DNA from: Emergencia timonensis
GTDB lineage: Bacteria; Bacillota; Clostridia; Peptostreptococcales; Anaerovoracaceae
Length of the DNA stretch: 64,000 bases
Assembly (NCBI RefSeq): GCF_900086585.1
Contig: NZ_FLKM01000009.1
Location: forward strand, 1,984,001-2,048,000
Reading direction: 5' to 3'
Below the pieces are notes generated by a model, which searched no databases, was not told the origin of the DNA, and saw only the letters and a list, made by a program, of their open reading frames with translations. This document shows, piece after piece, positions 42,584-50,272 of the stretch. The position numbers and the translations under genes were made by a program. Each line of letters begins with the position of its first letter. Position 1 is the first letter of the stretch.

Positions 42584-43471
42584 ATGAATAATCCAAAATA
42601 CAACGCATTTCTAAAGGTTGCAGAGATGGGCAGCATCAAACATGCCGCCGATCTTCTGGGCTATACCCAGACGGGTATGAGCTATCTGATCAACACATTA
42701 GAGGAAGAACTGGACATCAAGCTCTTCGTCAGAAATTATGGCGGTACCGTCCTCACCGCAGAAGGCAAGGAATTGCTTCCTTTTATCAAAGGCATCTGCA
42801 ACATGGAAAATCGGCTGTACAACAAGGTCAACGAACTGAAAAACCTGGACTCCGGCCGCCTCACCATCGGGGCGCCTGCCAGCGTCCATATCAACTGGCT
42901 GCCTGGCATGATCAAAATGTATTCTGCACTCCACCCGGGAATCGACATCGAAATCAAGTGCTGTGACGACGCTAACCTTCTGGAAGAGATGATTTATGAC
43001 GGCGACATCGACTGTGGTTTCATCATCATGCCGCCAAAGAAAAAAATCGAAACTGTAGAACTGATCGACGATCCCATGGTGGCAATTCTGCCTATGAATC
43101 ATCCCCTGGCAAAAGCGACCTTTTTTCCCATAGATGATCTGGACAAGTATCCATATATCGACACCACAGTCAGTACTGATTTTGAAGTCCACGCCGTCTT
43201 CGCCAGCCACGGCAAAAAAGCCAATATTGCATACCGTCTGGACAACGAATTCAGTATTCTGTCCATGGTAAGCCAGGGATTCGGATTCAGTCTCTATCCC
43301 GAATTGCTGCTGAAAAACGTTTCTTTTCCTTTCATTAAAAAAAGGCTGGAGATTCCAGCCTTCAGAACCATCGCCTTTGCCATCAGATCCAAAGCGACGT
43401 CTTCCACTGCGGCGCTAAACTTCTTAGACACCGCACAAATATGGCTGCGGCTCAACGAAGGCCGCAGATGA
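42584..43471 (+). CDS. LysR-family transcription regulator
   Basis: A 295-residue regulator with the N-terminal winged HTH (about 5-62: FLKVAEMGSIKHAADLLGYTQTGMSYLINTLEEEL) and a two-lobed effector domain (from about 90, LTIGAPASVHINWLPGMI). CAGGAGG precedes the ATG. It is convergent with trpS, and nearest on its other side are a small protein and the amino-acid utilisation genes, which are candidate targets. Confidence 0.9.
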   Translation: MNNPKYNAFLKVAEMGSIKHAADLLGYTQTGMSYLINTLEEELDIKLFVRNYGGTVLTAEGKELLPFIKGICNMENRLYNKVNELKNLDSGRLTIGAPASVHINWLPGMIKMYSALHPGIDIEIKCCDDANLLEEMIYDGDIDCGFIIMPPKKKIETVELIDDPMVAILPMNHPLAKATFFPIDDLDKYPYIDTTVSTDFEVHAVFASHGKKANIAYRLDNEFSILSMVSQGFGFSLYPELLLKNVSFPFIKKRLEIPAFRTIAFAIRSKATSSTAALNFLDTAQIWLRLNEGRR

Positions 43472-43483
43472 ATTCGTTTTGTG

Positions 43484-44464
43484 TTACAGACCCAGCCCGA
43501 AGTTCTCTTTCACCCTCTTCATGGTCTTGACAGAGATGGCGTTCGCTCTTTCAGCGCCATCCCGGAGGATCTCAAGCAGTTCGTCAGAATGTCTGATTTC
43601 TTCATATCTTGCTTTGATCGGAGCCAGGGCTTCTACGGTGACCTCGACCAGATCTTTTTTGAAGTCGCCATATCCTTTGCCATCGTATTCCTTTTCCAGT
43701 TCATCCAGGGATTTGCCGGACAAAACGCTGTAGATATTCATCAGGTTGCTGATTCCCGGCTTGTTTTCTACATCAAATTTAACAATACCCTCTGAATCGG
43801 TAGTCGCTTTCATGATGGACTTTTTGATTTTTGACGGCTCATCCAGCAGGGAAATTCTGCTGTGAATGTTCTCTGCGGATTTACTCATCTTCTGTGTTGG
43901 ATCGTCGAGAGCCATAATCCGAGCGCCCTCTTTCAGATACCTTCCTTCTGGAATGACAAAGGTCTTTTTTCTGGTGTTATTAATTCTCGTCGCAATGTCA
44001 CGGCAAAGTTCGATGTGCTGCTTCTGGTCATTGCCCACTGGCACCACGTCTGTGTCGTAGAGCAGGATGTCAGCCGCCATGAGAACCGGATAAGTGAACA
44101 GTCCCGTCGGCGCTGATTCCTGATTCTTGCTCTTAGCCTTGAACTGCGTCATTCTGGAGAGCTCTCCAGTATAGGAATTGCAGGTCAAAATCCAGGAAAG
44201 CTCCGCATGACCCGGTACATCTGATTGGACAAATACGATGGACTTCTTTGGATCCACACCTACTGCCAGATAGAGAGACGCCACGTCCAGGATGTGCTCT
44301 TTCAGTTCCTTGGGATCCTGCGGCAGCGTGATAGCGTGCATATCTACGATACAGTAGAGGCATTCGTGATCCTCCTGCAGCTCCACAAACTGCTTCAATG
44401 CGCCTAAATAATTGCCTAAGTGGATATTTCCTGTCGGCTGTACGCCGGAAAACACTCTTTTCAT
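43484..44464 (-). CDS. trpS: tryptophanyl-tRNA synthetase
   Basis: A 326-residue class I synthetase that charges tRNA-Trp. The HIGH-type motif is PTGNIHLGNYLG (near residue 9-20) and the second signature is KMSKS. Length fits the bacterial TrpRS family. The ATG at 44464 has GGGAGGAAAAAG before it. It is the second gene of an operon with a phenylacetate-CoA ligase-like gene, both behind a T-box leader with a Trp specifier. Confidence 0.96.
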   Translation of the reverse strand: MKRVFSGVQPTGNIHLGNYLGALKQFVELQEDHECLYCIVDMHAITLPQDPKELKEHILDVASLYLAVGVDPKKSIVFVQSDVPGHAELSWILTCNSYTGELSRMTQFKAKSKNQESAPTGLFTYPVLMAADILLYDTDVVPVGNDQKQHIELCRDIATRINNTRKKTFVIPEGRYLKEGARIMALDDPTQKMSKSAENIHSRISLLDEPSKIKKSIMKATTDSEGIVKFDVENKPGISNLMNIYSVLSGKSLDELEKEYDGKGYGDFKKDLVEVTVEALAPIKARYEEIRHSDELLEILRDGAERANAISVKTMKRVKENFGLGL

Positions 44465-44480
44465 CTTTTTCCTCCCTAAA

Positions 44481-45716
44481 TTAGTATCTATTATCAAAAA
44501 TTCTCGTCGTTTTCTTTTCACTTCGAGGAAGTTCTCCCATGACGACGCCCATCGGCTTGATCTGCAAGCCTACCTTCGCCTTAAAAGCAGCGCCGACTTC
44601 CTTTTCGACAGCTTTTTTATCTGCCCCGTCTTCTGTTTCAAAGAACAGGGTCATGATGTCTTTGCCGTTCATGTGGTCGATCATCACCTGGTACTCACTG
44701 CTGACGCCTTTGACATCGCGGAGAACGTCCTCCACCTGTCCCGGATAGATGTTGACACCCTTGACTTTAATCATGTCGTCACTTCTGCCGATGATACGGT
44801 CAATTCTCGGGAACTTGGAGCCACAGCCGCACTTTTCAGGAATGATTCTCGACAAATCGTGAGTTCTGTATCTGATCAGAGGCGCGCCCTCTTTGCGCAG
44901 GGTCGTGATGACCACCTCGCCGATTTCTCCATCAGGAAGCACTTCGCCGGTCTTCGGGTCGATGATCTCGATATAGACAAAATCGTCCCAGTAATGCATC
45001 GGTTCGTCTTTGTGGCAGCTGATGCCGATTCCCGGTCCGTAGACTTCGGTCAATCCATAGATGTCGTAAAGTTCCACGCCCAGTTCATCTGCAATGCGAT
45101 CTCTCATCTTGTCGCCCCAGCGCTCGGAACCGATGATGCCTTTTCTCAAATGAATTTTTTCTCCGATTCCTCTTTTTTCGATTTCTTCAGCCAGAAGCAG
45201 TGCGTAGGAAGAAGTCGCGCAGAGTACGGTACTCTTGAGGTCTACCATCATCTTCAGCTGCTTTGCCGTGTTGCCCGGTCCCATAGGGATGGTCATCGCA
45301 CCCAGTTTTTCTGCGCCCAGCTGGAAGCCGATGCCTGCAGTCCAGAGTCCGTAACCCGGCGTAATCTGAATCCTGTCCGTGTTGGTGATGCCCGCTGTCT
45401 CATAGCATCTCTCAAACATCAAAGCCCAGTCCTCCACGTCTCTCTTTGTATAAGGGATGATAATCGGCGTGCCTGTCGTACCAGAGGACGAGTGGATTCT
45501 GACGATTTCCGTGTCAGGCACAGCCTGAATGCCAAGGGGATAGACCTCCCGCAGCTCATCCTTTTCTGTAAAAGGAATGGCTTCGAAATCGGCCTGTGTT
45601 ACCAGGTCCTCTGTATTTAAACTAGCGAATTTCTTCTGATATAAATTGCCATCATACTGTTTTACCTTGTTGATCTGTCTCTTGATAAGATCGTATTGTT
45701 TGTCGTTTAACTGCAT
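44481..45716 (-). CDS. phenylacetate-CoA ligase family protein (probable aryl-acetate-CoA ligase)
   Basis: A 411-residue ANL-superfamily ligase of the PaaK type: HSSSGTTGTP is the P-loop, YGLTEVYGPG follows the family pattern, and the C-terminal hinge is GRSDDMIKVKGVNIYPGQVED. Start is the ATG at 45716 behind AAAGAGGTAAAC. In anaerobes, PaaK homologues activate aryl acetates or run in the ATP-forming direction after indolepyruvate ferredoxin oxidoreductase. Here a Trp T-box and trpS accompany it, which makes indole-3-acetate a plausible substrate; that is inference. Confidence 0.9.
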   Translation of the reverse strand: MQLNDKQYDLIKRQINKVKQYDGNLYQKKFASLNTEDLVTQADFEAIPFTEKDELREVYPLGIQAVPDTEIVRIHSSSGTTGTPIIIPYTKRDVEDWALMFERCYETAGITNTDRIQITPGYGLWTAGIGFQLGAEKLGAMTIPMGPGNTAKQLKMMVDLKSTVLCATSSYALLLAEEIEKRGIGEKIHLRKGIIGSERWGDKMRDRIADELGVELYDIYGLTEVYGPGIGISCHKDEPMHYWDDFVYIEIIDPKTGEVLPDGEIGEVVITTLRKEGAPLIRYRTHDLSRIIPEKCGCGSKFPRIDRIIGRSDDMIKVKGVNIYPGQVEDVLRDVKGVSSEYQVMIDHMNGKDIMTLFFETEDGADKKAVEKEVGAAFKAKVGLQIKPMGVVMGELPRSEKKTTRIFDNRY

Positions 45717-45761
45717 TGTGTTTACCTCTTTTCTGATATTCTTGAGTGGGTATGAGGCAAT

Positions 45762-46024
45762 AAAAAAGCCTTTGCCCCATAACGATAAGGGACAAAAGCC
45801 ATGCTTCTGCGATACCACCCTAATTCGCCTGCCCTCACAGGCAAGACGCACTCTGGACATACTAGCATATGTCATTCGATGTCACGGTCGAATCCCGTCT
45901 CCCCTACTCAGCGCTCCGCCTTTCGGTTTGCCCTCCCGAGTCCATTGGCTGCCACGTCCACTGCTGTAATCTCACCATCTACAGCTCTCTCAAAGCGACC
46001 TTTGCCAGTTACTACTCTCGGTCA
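45762..46024 (-). promoter_or_regulatory. T-box leader, tryptophan specifier
   Basis: Read leftward: stem I opens with CCGAG AGTAGTA, contains AGAGAGCTG and GGTGAGA, and closes with AATGGA CTCGG, which puts TGG (Trp) in the specifier position followed by a purine. The T-box sequence AGGGTGGTATCGCAG lies at 45821-45807. A terminator with stem GGCTTTTGTCCC and GGGGCAAAGGC and a run of six T follows (about 45800-45762). Uncharged tRNA-Trp should allow read-through into the paaK-like gene and trpS. Confidence 0.93.
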
Positions 46025-46062
46025 TCGGTTTTGATGTTTTCTATTCATTTCTATATTTAGGA

Positions 46063-46091
46063 ATTCTAACACAGCTTTTTGGCAAAGTCAA
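46063..46091 (-). promoter_or_regulatory. promoter of the T-box operon
   Basis: Leftward TTGACT (46091-46086) and TAGAAT (46068-46063) with a 17-bp spacer, about 40 bp ahead of stem I of the T-box. Confidence 0.75.
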
Positions 46092-46447
46092 GAGCAAAAA
46101 TTGTGCTTTTGCGCTTGTCCTATATACCCCATCCCGGTATATTGACGTGTCTGAAACAAAAAAGTGCCTTAATTGTCCAATTTTCGTCCAAATCGGGCAG
46201 ATTTGTCTATGCAGGGCAGATCAATTTGCCTTAGAGCCACCCACTGAATCACAAAAGAACAGAAAAACCACACAAAATAGTTCAGAATGATCTGTATATC
46301 CCTTTCTAAATCATAAATTCTTTCGTTTTCATTCTCTTTGACGCAGGCATACCCTGTAAAATTTATAAAAAGTGCCAGAATCGGCCTGCTTTTGACCCTT
46401 TTATGGCACTTTGCCCACTCTATGAGGAAACCCTGCCTACATAACAT
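46092..46447. other. intergenic region without a recognisable gene
   Basis: AT-rich sequence between the T-box promoter and the hairpin behind the glutamate-synthase-like gene. Short reading frames occur but have no binding site or family likeness. Nothing further is seen. Confidence 0.6.
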
Positions 46448-46475
46448 GCGCCAGAATCCGTATTGATTCTGGCGC
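46448..46475 (-). terminator. hairpin after the glutamate-synthase-like gene
   Basis: A perfect 11-bp stem GCGCCAGAATC (46448-46458) and GATTCTGGCGC (46465-46475) placed 10 bp after the leftward stop. The T-run behind it is poor. Confidence 0.6.
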
Positions 46476-46484
46476 ACTCTTTCA

Positions 46485-47903
46485 TTATGCATGTTCAATA
46501 TCGGTGAACTCAGAAATTTCTCTGCTGATGGTGCACAGGTCATCCACACTGAGATTGTGAATATCTTCATGGCCAGTAATTCGAGCAAAGGTTCTCAATT
46601 CGTCCGCACTGATATTTAGGAAATTGGCAACTCTCTGCGCCGCAGCATCTTTTTTGAGGCGTTTACGCAGCTCCGGATCCTGGGTTGCTACGCCGACAGG
46701 ACAGTTTCCGCTGCCGCAGATGCGATACTGCTGGCAGGCTGCCGAAATCAGTGCCGCAGATGCGATTGCCACTGCATCTGCACCCATAGCGATGGCTTTG
46801 GCAAAGTCTGCAGATACCCGCAGTCCTCCGGTGATCACAAGATCGATGTCACTTTGAACGGAGTCCAGGTACTTTCTTGCACGATGCAGTGCATAAACAG
46901 TCGGCACGCTGGTCGCTTCTCGCAGGAAAAACGGACTGGAGCCGGTAGCGCCGCCGCGTCCGTCAATCGTGATGAAATCAGGTTCTGCGAACACACAGAA
47001 TTCCAGATCCTTTTCGATTTTACCCGCGGCGATTTTGATGCCGATCGGTCTGCCGTCTGAACGCTGACGAAGCTGGCTGACCAGATCTTTCAAATCTTCC
47101 TTCGAGTTGATGTTTGGAAATTTGGACGGGCTCTGCACATCCTTGCCCTGCTCCTTGCCGCGGATTGCCGCAATTTCGGCAGTCACCTTGTCGCCTGGCA
47201 GATGTCCGCCCATGCCCGGCTTGGTGCCCTGTCCGATTTTGATCTCGATAGCGTCCGCTTCCTTCAGATTTTGGTCGTTGACGCTGTAGAGATTCGGTAC
47301 GTATTCGAAGATGTATTTGTATGCGGCTGCTTTTTCCTCCGGCAGGATGCCGCCCTCGCCGCTGCACATTGCTGTCTTTGCCATAGAGCTGCCCTTTGAC
47401 AGGGCCTCTTTCGTCTCTTTGGAAAGCGCACCGAAGGACATGTGGGATATGTAGATCGGGCTTTCCAATACCATCGGCTTCGCCGCCTTTTTGCCGATGA
47501 TCGTCTGTATATTGACAGGCGCATCGTCGTCGAGAGGCGGTGGGTTCAGCTGTGCGCCGAGAAGCAGGATCTCGTCCCAGTTCGGCATGGGCATCTGGGT
47601 ACTCATAGCAGCATGAAGAGTTTCACCGGACACCGCTATATCGTGAATTTGATCCATGTAACGGCAGCTATCGTCGTGTCTTACAAAGGCCCCATCGTAC
47701 GCCAGTTCACTTTCCGCTTTTTCCTCTGGTGCCGCTGCCGCTGGCTGTCCTCCGGTCACCGGATTGCCCTCATCGTCCTCGATCATTTCAAAATTGTCAA
47801 CAGACGATCCACACATGAAACACGCGTCGATGTCGGCAATCTTCATGCCCTCTTTTTCTTCATCAAAGATGTACTTACACACTCTGCATTGATATTTTGC
47901 CAT
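46485..47903 (-). CDS. rubredoxin domain fused to glutamate-synthase-like FMN domain
   Basis: A 472-residue fusion. Residues 1-40 are a rubredoxin-like iron site (Cys6, Cys9, Cys28, Cys31; YQCRVCKYIFDEE). Residues about 110-440 match the FMN-binding domain of the glutamate synthase large subunit, with PGMGGHLPG, DGRGGATGSSP, GGLRVSADFAKAIAMGADAV and the 3Fe-4S cysteines in CQQYRICGSGNC. There is no glutaminase domain, as in archaeal-type GltB-like proteins. The enzyme is a ferredoxin- or rubredoxin-linked flavoprotein; whether it makes glutamate is unknown. Confidence 0.85.
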   Translation of the reverse strand: MAKYQCRVCKYIFDEEKEGMKIADIDACFMCGSSVDNFEMIEDDEGNPVTGGQPAAAAPEEKAESELAYDGAFVRHDDSCRYMDQIHDIAVSGETLHAAMSTQMPMPNWDEILLLGAQLNPPPLDDDAPVNIQTIIGKKAAKPMVLESPIYISHMSFGALSKETKEALSKGSSMAKTAMCSGEGGILPEEKAAAYKYIFEYVPNLYSVNDQNLKEADAIEIKIGQGTKPGMGGHLPGDKVTAEIAAIRGKEQGKDVQSPSKFPNINSKEDLKDLVSQLRQRSDGRPIGIKIAAGKIEKDLEFCVFAEPDFITIDGRGGATGSSPFFLREATSVPTVYALHRARKYLDSVQSDIDLVITGGLRVSADFAKAIAMGADAVAIASAALISAACQQYRICGSGNCPVGVATQDPELRKRLKKDAAAQRVANFLNISADELRTFARITGHEDIHNLSVDDLCTISREISEFTDIEHA

Positions 47904-47960
47904 TATACGTCCTCCTCTTCATTTCTTTCTTAAGTTCCAGAGATTTTCTATATGATATAA

Positions 47961-48002
47961 TGAACGCACAATCTTACAAGATTGCTCGCAAGGAAGCGTT
48001 CA
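47961..48002 (-). promoter_or_regulatory. hairpin in the leader of the glutamate-synthase-like gene
   Basis: TGAACGC (47961-47967) and GCGTTCA (47996-48002) enclose an inner AATCTT/AAGATT stem, 58 bp or more ahead of the start codon. Probably a structured leader or operator, or the end of the YitT transcript. Confidence 0.4.
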
Positions 48003-48081
48003 TTGAATCGTAATTCAGATTCTATTTTCGATAGTATATTTATGATACCACAGAAATGAATTCAAAACCATGAACGGTTGG

Positions 48082-48960
48082 TTATATATCTTTCTCAATG
48101 CTGGTAAAGCCTTTACCGCTGCCCCAGACCGTATCCACATGAAGTACAGTGACAAATGCCCCCGGGTCTGTCTGGGCCAGAAATTTTTTCAGCAGCATGC
48201 TTTCTCTCGGTGAGCAAAGCACTACCAGTTCCTTTTTTTCTTTTCCTGTAAACTCGCCAACGGTTTTTCTGCTGGAGACACCACGATCCAGGCTCTTCAT
48301 GACGAACTCGATGGTCTCTTCCGCCTTCGACGTGATGATATCCACCTGGACGATTTTCGTCTCAAAACCGTACATGATAAAGTCCACCATCTTTGAAGCG
48401 ATGAACTGGGTAACCAGGGCATAGAGCGCAATATTTCGACCGTAGATAAAAGCCGAAATGATGATGATGCAGGCGTCCAAAGCGAGGAGAATTTTACTGA
48501 TGTCCACCTGGGGCATGAATTTCTTCTTGATGATCTTGGCGATGGATTCCGTTCCACAGAAAGCATAACCCCTCCAAAAGACGATTCCATTGCAAACGCC
48601 TGAAAAGACACCGCAGAAAATGGCAGCCAGAATCACATCCTTTTCTTCCAATAGTTTAAAATCAAAGAGTTCCAGCACAAACAGGATGGCCGGATACATG
48701 ATTGTCACGACCAAAACCTTCTTCGCTTCTTTGATGCCGATGGTGGCGATGACGATAATTAGAATGACAAAAGCACCAGCATAATACATCAGAGAAAAAT
48801 CAAAGCTGACATAGTACTGCATGATTCTCACGATACCCGTCAGGCCTCCGATGGTCAAACCGTTGGGAATCATTACGGCCGTAGTGGCAAAAGCGCCGAT
48901 GGCGCAGGCTAAAATCAGAAAAAAATAATCAATGATTCTCTGTTTCATGGTTTCTTTCAT
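48082..48960 (-). CDS. YitT family membrane protein (DUF2179)
   Basis: A 292-residue protein with five to six N-terminal transmembrane helices (about 10-185) and a cytoplasmic DUF2179 domain (about 200-290, with GVSSRKTVGEFTGKEKKELVVLCSPRE), the standard YitT layout. Function in the family is not settled. Its start lies 32 bp inside the upstream methyltransferase gene, so the pair is probably co-translated. Confidence 0.88.
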   Translation of the reverse strand: MKETMKQRIIDYFFLILACAIGAFATTAVMIPNGLTIGGLTGIVRIMQYYVSFDFSLMYYAGAFVILIIVIATIGIKEAKKVLVVTIMYPAILFVLELFDFKLLEEKDVILAAIFCGVFSGVCNGIVFWRGYAFCGTESIAKIIKKKFMPQVDISKILLALDACIIIISAFIYGRNIALYALVTQFIASKMVDFIMYGFETKIVQVDIITSKAEETIEFVMKSLDRGVSSRKTVGEFTGKEKKELVVLCSPRESMLLKKFLAQTDPGAFVTVLHVDTVWGSGKGFTSIEKDI

Positions 48961-50272
48961 ATCCTATCCTTTCAAACACAACATTTCCAAAAATGTCTAC
49001 GATCTTTACACAAATGAGACTTTTCTGAGATATAATTTTTTCGTAAGATGTCTCCAGTTCGCCTTTTGTTCTCACAAAGATGACTTCCGGCCGATGAACG
49101 CCGTCAGTATAGTGAAAATCGATACTCCAGCCTTCAACCATCTGCAGAGGATCCTCCTTCAGAACCTGTTTTACCTTATCCTTAGACTTTCTCTCAACAG
49201 TCTTGGACAGTCCCCGTTCCTTCAAAGAAACCAGACTTATTTTTAAGAGACGTTTATCAGAAGAAGGTATTTCTTCTTCTTTGACTTCTACGACTGCATC
49301 TATTTTTGACTTTCCTTCTGGTTTTAAATCAAAAACTTGAAATGATTCTTCCTGTTTAACCAATCTTTTTATGGTGCTTTCAATGGCCAGACTGCCCAGG
49401 TCGCAGGCGATAAACTTTCTGTCCATGTTACCCGCTGCCGCCGGCAGCGTACCGCTGCCACAAAAAAAGTCGGCGCAGATATCCCCCTCACGAGTACAGC
49501 TTTCGATTATCCGTGAAAGAAGCTGTTCCGGTTTCTGGGTGGCATAACCGGTTCGCTCTGCCGAAGTCCGTCCTACCATGTCTATGTTCCACACATCTTT
49601 CATATTCACCATGGTATACCAGCCTGCCTCATCTTTGTATTCTTTGACGCCTTTGAAGCGATAAGGTTTAAACTGTCTGTTGTAAGACTTCTCCTGCAGA
49701 GGATAGAATCGGTATTTCCCACTCTTAGCGTACACCAGGATGGTGTCGTGCTTTCTTGCAAAATGTTTCTTGCTGGTTCCGCCTGATTTATAAGTCCAGA
49801 TGATCTCATTGACAAAATTCTTTTCTCCAAAGACCTCGTCCATGATCACTTTGGCGTAATGAACCACATGCCAGTCCAGATGCAGCCAAATCAGACCGTC
49901 ATCAGCCAGCAAATCTTTCATCAGATAGAGCCTCACCGCCAGCATCTTCAGATATTCAGAAAGCCCTTTCTCCCATTTATCTCCGTATGCCAGATGCTTG
50001 ATATTGGTATCTCCCGCTTTGACCACCGCATCGTAGTTAGATTTAGAAAAAAAGGGGGGATCGATATAAATCATCTGTATTTTACCCGCCATCTGCCGTT
50101 CATCGAGCAAAGTTTTCATAAAGGCTTTGTTGTCGCCGTGACAGAGCAAATTCCCGCTGCCAGGAGCCTCAGCGCCTACTTCCTCCGTGAGAATCAGCGG
50201 TTTTCCTATTACGTTTTTGTACTGTCTTTGACTTTCCCCTACGATCTTTGTAAATTCTCTTATCAGACTCAT
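48929..50272 (-). CDS. solitary beta-class DNA methyltransferase
   Basis: A 447-residue amino-methyltransferase with the catalytic motif DPPFFSKSNYD (about residues 72-82) ahead of the AdoMet motif FFCGSGTLPAA (about 266-276), the order of beta-class N4-cytosine or N6-adenine enzymes. The middle holds WTYKSGGTSKKHFARKHDTIL and ATQKPEQLLSRI. No endonuclease or specificity gene is adjacent, so it looks like an orphan. A C-terminal extension of about 150 residues is unassigned. Its start overlaps the YgiQ gene by 104 bp, with GAGGTAAGGCG before the ATG. Confidence 0.85.
   Translation of the reverse strand: MSLIREFTKIVGESQRQYKNVIGKPLILTEEVGAEAPGSGNLLCHGDNKAFMKTLLDERQMAGKIQMIYIDPPFFSKSNYDAVVKAGDTNIKHLAYGDKWEKGLSEYLKMLAVRLYLMKDLLADDGLIWLHLDWHVVHYAKVIMDEVFGEKNFVNEIIWTYKSGGTSKKHFARKHDTILVYAKSGKYRFYPLQEKSYNRQFKPYRFKGVKEYKDEAGWYTMVNMKDVWNIDMVGRTSAERTGYATQKPEQLLSRIIESCTREGDICADFFCGSGTLPAAAGNMDRKFIACDLGSLAIESTIKRLVKQEESFQVFDLKPEGKSKIDAVVEVKEEEIPSSDKRLLKISLVSLKERGLSKTVERKSKDKVKQVLKEDPLQMVEGWSIDFHYTDGVHRPEVIFVRTKGELETSYEKIISQKSLICVKIVDIFGNVVFERIGYERNHETENH

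Noticed and set aside
44412..45620. A 402-codon open frame on the plus strand opposite the paaK-like and trpS genes
   Set aside because: It lies antisense to two firmly identified genes, has no binding site or family likeness, and reads as a codon shadow of the coding strand.
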